Positions 1 through 14,004 of a stretch of DNA of 64,000 nt are shown here, one piece after another. A model generated the notes under the pieces. That model was given only the letters and a program-made list of their open reading frames with translations. It had not been told where the DNA came from and did not search any database. The stretch's first letter is position 1; every line of letters starts with the position of its first letter. The position numbers and the translations under genes are program-made. This DNA is from Cacajao melanocephalus (Eukaryota > Chordata > Mammalia > Primates > Pitheciidae), in the NCBI GenBank assembly GCA_963573385.1, contig CAUYLG010050953.1, positions 45,791 to 109,790 on the forward strand, given 5' to 3'.

Positions 1-592
1 ATTATCCTTTTCCCTCTTTATCACAATACAGATAAAATGGAGTATATGATAAGGAAGCAGTAGGATATTAACAGTTTTGTAATGGAAGAGGATAGTTTAC
101 CTTTTTAGCATAGAAAAGAAATATTAATTACTATTTTTGAGAGACTAGGGTAAGAAAAAGGTGATCTTTTGAAAATTAAGTACATGTATTGTGTAAAGTA
201 AATAAGCATTGTTAGGTGCACTGTTGGTTTAAAATTAGTTAGCATAACCAAATTTGTAGTGCAAATGAATGCCCTGGTCAGACCTGTCTATTCATGGACT
301 TTTTCCATTGGTGGTAATAAAACTGTTCCATGATAAATTAATTTTTCTATTTTATTTTTCTCCCACAAAGCATAGTTATTTACCTTTTAAAAATGACATA
401 GTGGGATAATTATAGCCTTTAGAGAACTTGCAGGGCAAAATAGGAAATTTGAGAAACATTTAATAGCACTGTAAAATAAGTTCAAGGAGAGATTTAGTAT
501 GTAGTATGAAAAAAGATTTATTAGCATATGTGTTCTTTATTTGATTAAATAGATTTATTTTGGTGCCACATTCTTTTAAATTTATAAAGATG
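1..592. other. AT-rich stretch, nothing recognised
   Basis: No repeat family, open frame or RNA gene is recognisable here. The sequence is AT-rich with short homopolymer runs, up to the target duplication of the Alu that follows. Confidence 0.6.
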
Positions 593-595
593 TAA

Positions 596-896
<301 letters not shown>

Positions 897-906
897 GCTA
901 ATACTA

Positions 907-1674
907 TTTTTATACTCACTTACATGTTAAAGTAAGAGATTGGTTCCCCTGGGGAAAATGTTTTGACTAATGTACTACTCAGATTAATAATATCACTGAC
1001 ATGGATACTGGATTATTTTCATAAAATTTACTACACAAGAACACTCACTAAAAGGACAAGTACCTATCTAAAATAGTTTTCCATTTGTAAGAATGGTAAG
1101 CATTTACTAAAACCTTAGAAATTTGAATGCTTTTTTTTTTCCCCAGTCACAAATCATTTTTACATTTTTAAATTCACATTCAAGTGGATTACTTTGCTCT
1201 TTGAAAAATGTCATTTCCCACTGTTTGAACTTACTACTTTACTTTAGATCATTTTCCTTACTAACATGAGTTCCTTTTTTAAACTCTGTATCCTGAATGA
1301 GAAGAATTAACCAGGATACACAGGAGGCCTAAAATAACTAACTCCTGTTCAGGAATAGAGGCTTACCCAGTGTGTTTTGGGGTCATGTAGACACTTAGTC
1401 TAGTATCTGAAACTATTAATAACAATTTAATTGCTTGATTTCCCTGATGCTCTTATTTCCTATAAAATAGTCTCTTCATTAATGGCTAGATTGTTATGTA
1501 TTAATAATTGCCCATATTTTCCTAGTAATAGGGTCTTTTCCATTAGTCCTGATTTGAGAAGAGCAAAGCAGTCTCAGTGACAGTAGTAAAAAGCAGGGAC
1601 AAAGATGACATTTCTTCAGTATATAATTCCACAAAATGGGTACTTTCTTTGTTCTGTAAGAAAGAGAGTAGTTA
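907..1674. other. AT-rich stretch, nothing recognised
   Basis: No repeat or gene identified. A T11 run near 1131-1141 has no SINE body attached. Confidence 0.5.
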
Positions 1675-1850
1675 ACATTTATTGAGTCCCCACTATGTGA
1701 CAGGGAGATTGCAGTGTACTATACCTGAAGGTAGATATTTTTAACTTTGTTTGCAGATGATAACGCAGAGCCTTAGAGAAAATATGTAACTTAGCAAAAG
1801 TCACACAGTCAATGACTGATAGATAAGACAAACCTACATCTGGCCAAATA
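1675..1850 (-). mobile_element. MIR SINE remnant, reverse
   Basis: The segment keeps the usual MIR landmarks read in reverse: a ttattgag...cactatgtgacagg block, then 'cagatgataac', 'cagagcctta' and 'gtcacacagtcaatga'. MIR is a tRNA-derived SINE of Mesozoic age, so heavy divergence is expected. Limits are approximate. It ends about 40 bp before the palindrome at 1889. Confidence 0.8.
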
Positions 1851-1888
1851 CCTATCATCTTTCTATCACTACACACTTCCTTCACATG

Positions 1889-2021
1889 AAAGAAAAGGTA
1901 TGAGTTGTTTCTTGTGATCCTTACATTTGAATACCTGCTATGTATAATTTTTCTAAGAAAAAAATTGCATAGCAGATATTCAAATGTAAGGATCACAAGA
2001 AACAAGTCATACCTTTTCTTT
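1889..2021. repeat. Near-perfect 133-bp palindrome (inverted duplication with almost no spacer)
   Basis: Positions i and 3910-i pair throughout: 1889-1954 is the reverse complement of 1956-2021, with base 1955 at the centre. I count mismatches at left-arm positions 1904, 1934, 1943 (G-T), 1945, 1946 and 1947, so about 60 of 66 pairs match. Outer arms carry aaagaaaaggta, inner arms tttttct / agaaaaa. It lacks the MADE1/mir-548 motif and matches no transposon end I know. It probably arose from one template switch on an MIR flank. RNA from either strand would fold into a long hairpin. Confidence 0.93.
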
Positions 2022-2084
2022 AATATATATACATGAAAATTTTACACATGCCCAATAGTGTTTGTTGTGCAGGTTTATTAAGTA

Positions 2085-3340
2085 CAGTCATGTGTCATTT
2101 AATGATGGGGATACTTTCTGAGCAATTCATTGTTAGGCGATTTCTTGTGATGAGAACATCATAGAATGTGTGTTTTAATGATGGAGGTACTTTCTGAGCA
2201 ATGCATTGTTAGGTGATTTCCTTGTTATGAGAACGTCATAGAATGTCCTTACACAAACCTAGAAAGTATAGCTTACTACGCAACTAAGTTGTACTATATA
2301 GCCTAATGCTCTTAGAGTAAAAATCTATACAGCATGTTAACATATGTATCTGTAACCTGTAGACATATATAATATGATGGTAAGTATTTGTATATCTAAA
2401 TATATCTAAGCCTAGAAAAAGTACAGTAAAAATGTGGTATAAAAGAGAAGAAATGATACACTTATATAGGACACTTACTATGAATGAGCTTGCAGGTCTG
2501 GAAGTTGCTCTGGGTGAATGAGTGATGAATGAAAGTGAAGGCCTAGGACACTCCTCTGTACTACTGTAGACTTTATCAACACTGTACACTTAGCATACAC
2601 TAAATTGAGGGAAGTTTACTTTTCTTTCTTCAATAATAAATGAACCTTAGCCTATTGTAAATTTTTTACTTTATACATTTTGTAATTTTTAAATATTTGG
2701 AACTCTTTTGTAAAAACAGTTCAAACACAAAGGTATTATACAGGTGCACAAAAATATTTTATTTCTTTATATTCTTATTCTGTAGACTTTTTCTCTTTTT
2801 AACATTTTGACTATTTTAACTTTTTTGTTAAAAACTAATACACAAACACATATGTTCATCTAGGCCTACATCCAGTCAGGATCATCAATATCACTGTTTT
2901 CCACTCCCACATCTTGTGTCACTGGAAGCTTTAGAGGTAATAGTAGGCATGAAGCTGTCATCTCTTATGATAACAATGCTGTCTTCTGGAACAGCTCCTG
3001 AAGGACATGCCTGAGATTCTTCTACAACTAATTTCTTCTCTAAAGTAGGAGCACACTCTGAAATAATGATAAAATTTATAGTAAATACGTAAACTAGTAG
3101 CATTATCTAGTTATATACTGTACATAATTGTATATGCTATACTTTTATATGACTGGCAGTGCAGTAGGTTTGTTGACACCAGCAGCACCAGAAACACAGG
3201 AGTAATGCATTGCACTACAACATTACGATGGCTATGAAGTCACTAGGCAATAGGAATTTTTCAGCCCCATTATAATCTTATGGAACCACAGTCATATATG
3301 TGGTTTATCACTGACCAAAACACTAAGCGGCACAGGACTA
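2085..3340 (-). mobile_element. Tigger-type (TcMar/pogo) DNA transposon, non-autonomous, complete ends
   Basis: Imperfect terminal inverted repeats are visible: the left end starts cagtcatgtgtcatttaatg and the right end, reverse complemented, tagtcctgtgccgcttagtg. TA dinucleotides flank it at 2083-2084 and 3341-3342, the Tc1/mariner signature. At about 1.26 kb it is far shorter than an autonomous Tigger and has no DDE transposase domain. A minus-strand frame (2891-3103) retains what may be an acidic transposase tail, and the strand call rests on that. A second copy of the same family is at 47289-48897. The subfamily (MER44/Tigger7-like or Tigger3/4-like) is uncertain. Confidence 0.85.
2089..2242. 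repeat. 76-bp tandem duplication inside the Tigger element
   Basis: Copy 1 (2089-2164) and copy 2 (2165-2242) both contain tttaatgatgg, tactttctgagcaa, cattgttaggcg/tgattt and gtcatagaatgt or its variant, at a constant offset of 76. The related copy at 47289 has the unit only once, so the duplication is specific to this copy. Confidence 0.85.
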
Positions 3341-3342
3341 TA

Positions 3343-4102
3343 TATCAACACAGAGCATTGGATAGTTTTTGCAAGTTTTGTGAGATATCTAAAACATTGA
3401 TATACTGGATCAAGGTTAATTACATAAGTAGGGCAGTAAGACTGTTTTCTAGTCTATGAAGATTTAAAAGTACAATGTTTGAAGACCAGATGAAGTTAAT
3501 ATCACTGTGTAAGCCTCTACAGGTTTGGATTTCAATATGTTTAAATTTGAATACCTAATAATATGTTACAATTTTAGTTTCCATTTCATTTCTTTTCCTT
3601 TCAAGTTCTAGCATGAATTTTGAGAATCTTTATCAATGCTCCTGGAAAGGAAATGCCACAAGAAGAATGCAATCAATATGTGCACCTCGTACAAAGCCCT
3701 ACGCAAGCTGAAACACTAAACACCCTTCAAATCTTTAAACTTTTATAGATGCTCATAGATGCACAGTGATATTAGTCATATACTCTAAGTCTTATTAAGA
3801 TATTCTGTAACATGTACTATTTACTCCTACCAGATCTGTATAGCATGAAGTGCACTGGAGGATTGGCATCTATCCATTAAATTTTAATCAACAGAGAGAC
3901 AGTTTAGATATTTAAAAGCCTCTCTTATTAACAGCTGGTTGATAAAATTATTGTTGTTTATTTTGTTTGCTAGCTAGGATGCTTGCTTGCTTATTTATTG
4001 ACTGGAGCCATATGAGTTATTTTGGAAGTCCCACCTCACTTCTCTGGCCTCAGAAAAGTGAACTTAAATCATAATATCCTTGATAGAAATGATCAAATTA
4101 AG
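3343..4102. other. AT-rich stretch, nothing recognised
   Basis: No recognisable repeat or coding sequence between the Tigger right end and the Alu at 4103. Confidence 0.5.
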
Positions 4103-6204
<2,102 letters not shown>

Positions 6205-6470
6205 AAGCAATTTAGTATAACAGACAAGCTCACAGATTTGGAGTTATACATACTTGATTGAGGTTAGATCCTGGATACCCGATTTGTTAACTGTTTAAAA
6301 TTTAGCAAGTTACATAGCTTCTCTAAAACTCAATTTATCAAACTAGAAATGAGAAGAATAATAATTACCCCCTCAGATTACTGTTAGCATTCAACATAAT
6401 GATAGACTTAAAGTACCTCAACATACAGTAATTCTTATTAAATGTTAGTTATTGTTATTGGTAGTACTGA
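6205..6470 (+). mobile_element. MIR SINE remnant, forward
   Basis: Landmarks in MIR order: 'acagatttggagt', 'gattgaggttagatcctgg', 'tagcaagttacatagcttct', 'ctcaatttatcaaac', 'ataataattacc', 'aaagtacctcaacatac' and a 3' 'aatgttagttattgttatt' that grades into a (gta/gtt)-rich tail. Nearly full length. Confidence 0.8.
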
Positions 6471-7934
6471 TGGTAGAAGTAGTAACAGTAGTTATTAGTA
6501 ACAGCAATGTGATATCTAAAAATGTAAGTTTATCATTTACTTATTTTTGGTGTTTCTTAGCTTATTTTATCTTTACGTGTATAATATTCTAATGCCACAT
6601 TTATTTGTTACTAAAAAAATTTAGGTCAATCAAATTTGCATCACAATTGCCATGGGGGGTAGAAAACCCTCTTTGAATAAACTCTAGTATATTTCTATCA
6701 AAATACACTATCTGGATGAAAGTGTTTTCCTTATGTTTTTATTGCCTACCTACATTTCAAAATTACTCTGTTTTTATCCTCTGATTTGGGATTTGCCACA
6801 TTCCTGAGGCTTCCATATTTTGTAGCTAAGCTTGATTTTTGCCATGCTTTTCTGCAATTTCAACCAGAAAAGTCTTGCCCATACAATCCAGCAATCAAAA
6901 CTCACTTGCACACACAAAGACAAAAATAGAAATAGTCAGTAAGAAGCAGTTTTTCCCTCAAATTTCTTCTCTCGATGATTGCACAGCCAAGCTCAGACTT
7001 TTTTTTTTTTTTTTTTTGTAATACAAACACTGGGTAGTTGATATTTGTGATTAAAAAAAAAATACAGGCCCCAATTGCATACACCCTTTGTTTCTCTTAT
7101 GAGATATTTTCACTCTTGCACTGGTGTAAGGTCAGTGTTTGGCATCACCTCCATGGACGTAGGGCAGCACCATTACTATTTCAAAGCACCTTAGACTGGG
7201 AATAAATTAGTTTCATGTCTGATTACATAAAATCTCAGTAACTGTTTTACTGTCTTTCTAATCATAGGAAAATTGGCTTTTCTAGAACAAAATTAAAAGA
7301 ATACCATCGAAGGTAAAGGCAAACAATTCTGTAATTGTCACTTTTATATCAGTTTAACTGATCAATTAGTTAGAGGACTGGGAAGCTGTTAACACCTCTA
7401 AAAACCATAAAGGAAATCCATAGTTATTTAGCGATTTCATAGGCATTATACCATGAAAGAGTCCTATTTGTTGAAACTAGCTATGAATGTCTTTCTATAG
7501 GTAGCTACTTTTTCTCACAGAATGAAGTAGGTATTGTTACTTTATTCAAAGAATGCAAATTCTCTCTAAAAATAGTCCAATTTTGCAAGTATTCTGCAAC
7601 CAGCCTCATTGCTATGTGGGCACAACTGGAAAGTAAACCAAAATATTTAAATTATTATCAAAATGTTTTGCGAAAATAGTTAAATACCTTAGCCATGTTT
7701 GATGAATTTTAAGCAGGGATCTTGATTATCTTTATCTTGAGAGTAGGTGGTGCAATTTATCTTCCCGTATCATTTATTATATATGTGTGTGTATGTATAT
7801 GTCTTGAGACTGTCTTGCAACATTATTAATCTTTTGATTTTTCAAGATAAAAATCAATACAGGAATACTTTGAACTTAAGGATTTGGACATTGAGTATGA
7901 GAACAAAAGATAAAATTAAATAATTTGGATTGAA
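6471..7934. other. AT-rich stretch with a long T run, nothing else recognised
   Basis: A run of about 19 T lies near 6999-7017 without an adjacent SINE body, and an A10 near 7053. Two overlapping 60-residue frames across this run are low-complexity artefacts. Confidence 0.5.
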
Positions 7935-8320
7935 TTTTAAGACCTGGTCTTCTATTTAACAGGAATGAGACCATGGCCATAGAATTAAAAATCTTATGTG
8001 CCTTCATTATTTCTTTCTTTGCTTTAATTTTTAGTAGAGACAGGATCTCACTATGTTGTCCAAGCTGGTCTCAAACTCCTGGGCTTAAGTGACCCTCCAC
8101 CTTGGCCTCCCAAATTGCTGGGATTACAGGTGTGAGCCACTGCATCCAGCCTGCCTTCATTATCTTCTACGTTAAATGTGGATAATCACACCTAACTCAG
8201 ACAGGATTATCAGGAGAGTGAAATGAGATTTTATATATATATATAAAGTGCTTACATGTGGCCTGGCATATCATGAGTACTTGACAGAGAAAGCTGCTAT
8301 TATTATCATCAATGGTAAAT
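7935..8320 (+). mobile_element. MIR SINE split by an Alu monomer
   Basis: The left part (about 7935-8010) carries 'acctggtcttctatttaaca' and 'gaccatggccatagaa'. The right part (8152-8320) carries 'aaatgtggataatcac', 'aaagtgcttacatg' and 'gctattattatcatc', the MIR 3' end. The two join in register once the insert at 8011-8151 is removed. A short perfect palindrome of alternating T/A lies near 8230-8246. Confidence 0.72.
8011..8151 (-). mobile_element. Alu right-monomer (FRAM-like) insert, reverse
   Basis: Only one Alu unit is present: 'agtagagacaggatctcact' through 'gtgagccactgcatccagcc'. It is flanked by a 12-bp target duplication tgccttcattat (7999-8010 and 8152-8163), so the short form is the inserted form, not a later deletion. 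It may be a free right monomer or a 5'-truncated Alu. Confidence 0.85.
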
Positions 8321-9147
8321 TAACATTTATAAATATAAAATAATACTGACAAGTAGAGTAAGATCTTTTCAGTTTGTTTGCTAGTGGATACAGAATTTGT
8401 TTTGAAATATCACCATTTATAACACTGCTAATGCTTTCTTAAAATATTATACAGTTTTCTTGATCATTTCGCTAAGCATCATGGTATAATTCTAATCAGT
8501 GTTCATGTATGTTCAGTAAATTAATTAAAGCTTCCATGTCCAACCAAAATGCTACCACAGTTAATGGGTTTGAGGTTGATTACTAGACTCTTATATGATA
8601 TGATATTCTTCTATACATTGAAACAAAGACAATAACATCTCATTCTACCTTCTCTCATGCTGCTCAGTTTTGTATACAGTACATAAATGGAGCATGTGTC
8701 TGTGGCAATTGGCTAGTGAGAAAAATAAAATATATTAACAATCATTATAATAGACAAAAGTTCTAGCTCACATGCCTCTGAATTTTTCATCTGTTTATAG
8801 ACTACTGTTGAAATTTATATTACATATCTCTGCTCCTGCTATGGAATTGTAGTATAGAAAGGAAGTGGGCAGATCTAACAAATAGACAACGATCTCATGA
8901 TCTCTCTCTCTCTCTCTCTCTCCCTCTCTCTCTGTCACACGCGCACACACACTTTTTTTCAATCAAATCAACAATATGAAGAATATATGATCCATAAATC
9001 ACTAGGCTTACTGACACTACTAGCAAATAAATAGTGCCTAAATACAGTTTTAAAAGTTATGATTCATTGCACATAATGAATTATAACAATATTTGAAGAT
9101 AGTAGGACGAAAGGACAAGTTTTTCTAACAATCTTGTATATGCTCAT
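8321..9147. other. AT-rich stretch, no gene
   Basis: Nothing recognised except the dinucleotide repeat listed separately. Confidence 0.5.
8900..8952. repeat. Compound (TC)n-(AC)n microsatellite
   Basis: A tract of alternating TC with one CCC interruption passes into gtcacacgcgcacacacac. The pyrimidine-rich strand is the + strand. Confidence 0.95.
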
Positions 9148-10049
9148 TAATTAAAGAACCCACACAATTTATAAATATAGCAAAGAAGAGGAGGGTTTAT
9201 TTATTAGAAGAGGTTACCACCTGTAAGGTGTCCATCCTGCAGGCTGAGAAGCGTGCCTCCAGAGACCAGAGACAGGCACTTTAAGGAAGAGGGGTTGGGG
9301 TAGAAGCTTTATGCTGAACAGATTGGCTAAACATACATATTCAACAGGTTACAGGAAGAGCTATGAATATTTATGAAGGTCCTGACTCGTGTATTTAATA
9401 AACATGCATGTAACATCTGACTCATGTTCACTTTGGGGTGAAGACCTTAACATTTAAATGTATTACAATTAGGCTTTGTACATGAAAGGGCCTTTTCTGA
9501 ACATGAAGATATAGAAGTTTGCAGCCTCTGTAAAGTTGCCAGAATCGGTCTATGGTTGGTGGGCTTCTTGTCAGGAGGAAGTCCTGAAATCAGTTGCCTT
9601 GTCCAATCAAAGTTGTAGTTATGGCTTGTGGAACAGGGGGTCAGTTAGTATCTGTGAGCTGAACTGTAATTGTTTTAATATTGCGTATCTCGTGGCCAGT
9701 GCTTGTTTAGCTGCTAGAGAAAAATGAAAACTTTGTGGCAGGTTAGAACATAGTTTATTCTTTAAGTGTAAGGGTCTTAACCCTTGCCTGCTATGGCCTT
9801 AGATCCTATTGATAATTTGGTATATTATTGCCACAAAGAGACTGTTCTGTCATCTTATGATCTCTATTTTAATATTAATGCTGGTCAGTTGTGTCTAAAC
9901 CCCAAAAGGAAGGAAGTATATTGAGGAGTGTCTGACCTCCCATTTTTTCATGGCTGTGGACTGTTTTTAATTTTTTTCTGGGGTACCTTTGGCCAAGAGA
10001 AAGTCCATTTAACCAGCGGGGATGCTTATCATTTTATTTTTAGTTTATA
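9148..10049 (-). mobile_element. Solo LTR, ERVL-like (possibly MER21), reverse
   Basis: A 902-bp block is flanked by the identical pentamer CTCAT at 9143-9147 and 10050-10054, the target duplication size typical of ERVL/ERV3. On the minus strand it starts tataaactaaaaataaaat and ends near tgtgtgggttctttaatta, with a candidate AATAAA signal in aataaataaaccctcc at its far end. The terminal TG/CA are mutated. There is no internal retroviral region, so this is a recombined solo LTR. The family name is a guess from length and end sequence. Confidence 0.75.
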
Positions 10050-10054
10050 CTCAT

Positions 10055-11402
10055 TTCTCAACCATTATGTTTTCTTATTTCAGTTTTTAGCTATACTACA
10101 TGCAGCTTTCACGTAAGTGCACATTGAGCATAAAAAATATATATTTTTTAAAGCTTTTGCAGCAGAAGCATATATACTTTGCTGGTATTTAGCCTTTTAA
10201 ATTATAATTAATGTCTGTCTAACTTTCTGCTGATATTATTCTCTAATGGCCAGTTTACCCAGTAGTCTACTTTAGGAATTTAATCTTACATATTTAACAC
10301 ATGCACACATACACATATTTACAAGAAACAAAGAGTACTAAATATTCAGCATTACCTGGAATATAATTAACTTGTTCTTAGATAATTAAACATTTCCCAG
10401 AATTATATGCAATATTCTCCAAATGGATGGATGACTGAATCAAATATGTATGAGAAAAAGCACAAATAACAACCAAAACAAAAGTAACTGATATTTACTC
10501 AGTATTTACTATGTACTTTCCAATTCCTCATTTTATAAAATTCAAAATTACCAGAGAAAGGGGTTATTTTTACCATAGTTTACAGATGATGAAATTGAAG
10601 CTGAAGGGTCGAGTGCAATGTGAGGAAAATCAGAAGAAGTGGGCTTAATCATGGGAACTTGGGTATAGTCTATGGCTTTATGAAGTCTTTATACCTTATT
10701 TATTGTTATTTGATCAAGTTTCTACTCATTTCAGTAAAAACGTATATGACATATTTTATAAACAGATAACGCTACAAATATTTCTTGACAAAGAAAAGTA
10801 GTTACAAGACATGTTTCCGAGGTAACAATATTAATTCAATTGCTATCACAATACTATTATTAATAATGCACTTATCAACACTAAGAAAGTCTATTGCCAG
10901 GGGAATATTGTTATTCTAGGGACAAAAATATGACAGAGACTGGGGAAAATAGCTTGAAAGCAAAGAATGACAGCAACACTGAAATGATGAAGGGGATACT
11001 TAATATTGTGTGATTTTAATAAACGCCTTAGCTCTTTTTAAGTGGTATTATGTCCTTTAGATCTGTCAAATAGGTCGTGTTTTCTCTCTCAGGATTCAGA
11101 TTGTCCAGTCATTGGAACCACAAGGAAAGATCAGGAACTTGAAATTGATAATATGTTTACAGCTATTTTCTTTAGTTGTTGAGTAATGACACTATCCTCT
11201 CTAGGTTATCTGCTTGCTTAAGCAAGAAACTAACCAATTAACAAGCAAGTGCATTGTAATAAACAAATACTTTTTAGATATTTAATGGAAGAAAGCCTGT
11301 TTCTTTCCATTTAATTCCATCACTATGCTTACATGAATGGAAAATATTCAAGCTGTTGTTTTAAAATGGAAATAAGCTCCTTCTCATCTAGAATCAATTA
11401 AA
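10055..11402. other. AT-rich stretch, no gene, one MIR inside
   Basis: Apart from the MIR at 10485-10660, nothing is recognised. A perfect 18-bp A/T palindrome sits near 10132-10149. Confidence 0.5.
10485..10660 (-). mobile_element. MIR SINE remnant, reverse
   Basis: The order 'gatatttactcagtatttac', 'tactatgtact', 'tagtttacagatgatgaaat', 'tgaagctgaagggt' matches a reversed MIR 3' half. Limits are approximate. Confidence 0.7.
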
Positions 11403-11475
11403 AGTATGGTATACCTGTGTAACAATCCTGCAAGATCTGCACATGTACCCCAGAAATCCGAGTATAATAATAATA
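11403..11475 (+). mobile_element. Very short L1 3' end, forward
   Basis: Only the last 70 bases of an L1 3' UTR remain: 'atacctgtgtaacaatcctg', 'gcacatgtaccccagaaatc', then ataataataataaaaaa. This extreme 5' truncation is common for L1 insertions. Confidence 0.85.
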
Positions 11476-12667
11476 AAAAATCCAAAACACTATCAGATTG
11501 TGATCTTTTTCTCTGCTGTTACACTACTTAGACAGGCTGGTATTGAAACTGTTACAAGACAAGAGAGAGAGGTAACTATAGAATTTGTCATTTACCTACC
11601 ACTGTAAGATGAATAAAGAATCAGTAAACCCTCATATCCATCTTGAATGCTGGCTTTCAGACATGCCTTTTCACTGGTGTCTTGGTGTCTTGGTGAGCCC
11701 CTGTATAAATGAGTGCTCTGCATTTATCTTGCAATCTAGCCCATTTTTTTTTGACTTTCAGTTACTGACTTTCTACTATGAACACAGCTATGTGCCTCCA
11801 GACAAGGGAAGTTAGTAATCACTCCCCAAGACCACCTCCCTCTGACCAACGAGCTTTCTAAAAGTGTCAAATCCATTTCAGTTAAATATCTGGATTTTTC
11901 TCTGTTTCAACAATGGAAATGAAATAGGATTACTTTACACAGTTTCAATTTTCCTAGGCTTTAATAACATACTTATTACCAATCCAGGAAAATTATGTTA
12001 AAAACAAAATTCAATAAATCAGTGTTCCAGAGATTAGTTTTAGGTCATGATCAAATCCTATCTAATATGTTCTGTATTTCTTTATTAAAATAATCTTAAG
12101 AACAATGATTATGTGGTTCTGCTTTAAGCTGGTGGGTTAAGTGAGATTGGCATAGGGAGAGAATCTCTGGGTGGAGGCGTTACAAAAAACCTCTCATATA
12201 CTTTTTTATGATGAGTAGGAGTGTGATATTTTTAGTACAATTAGGAGTTTGACAAGTTATGCTCACGTCATTGATGTTTGACCTACCCTGTTGGCTAGAG
12301 TACTCAGGTCATGCTTGAGGCCACCCCAGGAATCATGGTCTTCTGTGTAAACCTGACAACCTGTTGCTGGAAGGCATTAAGTTAATTTGATGAGTCCAAA
12401 GTACTGATAGATCAATCCGGTAATCTCTTTCTTCAGTGTCAATAGACTGAACAATCTGACTTCATAGATCAGATACATGTACCTTCCTTTATACCTTTAG
12501 AGCTTCACAGCAGTCTGTAGACAAGAAGATAGACCATTTTAAATAATGCTTATATAAAATTTATTGCAGAGTTAAGATCCTAATATGGAAAGACAGCAAT
12601 GTAGTACATGATAACACTATATATCACCATCACTTTGAGTGCCATCATTAAGATATTGCAATTCTTC
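11476..12667. other. AT-rich stretch, nothing recognised
   Basis: No repeat or gene assigned. A 76-residue open frame at 11585-11815 shows no domain, and I treat it as chance. Confidence 0.45.
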
Positions 12668-13155
12668 TTTTAAAAAAACTTTTAGTTTCAGGTGAACAGG
12701 TGTAGGTTTGTTATAGATGTAAATTATGTATCACGAGGGTTGGATATACAGATTATTTTGTCACTCAGGTAATAAGCATGGTACCTGATAAATAGTTTTG
12801 TTTTGTTTGTTTTAATTGTCACCCTCCTCCCACCCTCCACCCTCAAATAGGGCTCAGTGTCTCTTGTTCTCTTTTTTTTGTGTCTATGTATACTCAGTGC
12901 TTAACTCTCACTTGTAAGTGAGAACATGTGATATTTGGTTTTCTGTTCCTATGTTAATTCAATTAGGATAATGGTCTCCAGCTTCATTCTTGTTGCTGCA
13001 AAGGACGTGATCTCTTTCTTTTTTATGGCTGCATGATAGTCCATGGTGTAAATGTACCACATTTTCTTCATATAGGCTGCCACTGATGGGCAACTAGATT
13101 GACTCCATGTTTTGGCTATTGTGAATAGTGCTGCGATGAGTATACAACATACTGC
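12668..13155 (-). mobile_element. L1 3' end, reverse, 5'-truncated (L1MA/L1PB age)
   Basis: Read from the left, this is the reversed L1 3' UTR ('caggtgtaggtttgttatag', the C-rich 'caccctcctcccaccctcca') and then the ORF2 C-terminal coding region ('tttttatggctgcatgatag', 'gctgccactgatgggcaact'). The minus-strand frame 12949-13206 carries a reverse-transcriptase C-terminal remnant (AKTWSQSSCPSVAAYMKKMW). It is much more diverged than the L1PA copies at 50172 and 62272. Confidence 0.88.
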
Positions 13156-14004
13156 AATTACTTGGAACAAAAAGATAACTCGTTGAGAAGGGTAGAAACT
13201 GAACAATCCACATATTTGGAGATGGTCTTGTACACTCCTAAACTTGGCAACATTCTATGCCCAAGAATTCTAGAAGTAATGATTCTTACCCTTATTCACC
13301 ATGTATTCTCTGATCTGAAATCAAAGAAATGAAAACAGAAATGATAGAGCCAAAAACTCTTGCTTTTTCAAGACATTATATATACATTTTAAAAAGAAGT
13401 ATTATACCTTTAAGTGTCAATCAAACATAATGTTAAGATAGTCCCTCTACATGAAATCGTTTTAATATCAAGGGAAACAGCAATTTAGCAAGTAAATTTT
13501 AGGAAATGCAGCATTCCAATGTAGGTACCAAAACTTATTTTAAATGACATTTTCAGCTAAATGAGAGAAAAAGAGATCACCATTTTTTTCTCATATTATT
13601 CCAGTGTCATCCCTGTGCAGTATAGAAGCCAGATTGTCATTGTGCCATGGGAAATCTTGCAAACATGGCAAATGCCACAGTCAGCACAACCCTGACTAAT
13701 ACTTTAATAACACCTTGATTTAGTAGACAAAGCTTTTCTCTGCCTCCAACACATCCCTTAATCTAGCACTTGTCCCCATGCTGTCCCATGGTTGCCCAAA
13801 GCCATCTTATGTTAATTTCATCCATTGTTCCATAATTTTCCTCAGCTCCACTTTACTATTGCAACTAATCTGCTCCTGTTACTTCTCTCTGTAGTCAAGT
13901 GCTGCTCAGAGAAATGAATGGCACAGTGCTAACGACTGATGTTATCTGTCATTGAAACTATAACATCTATAACATGTTATCCCTTTCAGATAATGAAATG
14001 AATG
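13156..14004. other. AT-rich stretch, nothing recognised
   Basis: No repeat or gene assigned. Confidence 0.45.

Noticed and set aside
2284..2589. 101-residue minus-strand frame in the Tigger element
   Set aside because: No similarity to transposase domains that I can see. It falls upstream of the possible C-terminal tail in a different frame and is probably chance.
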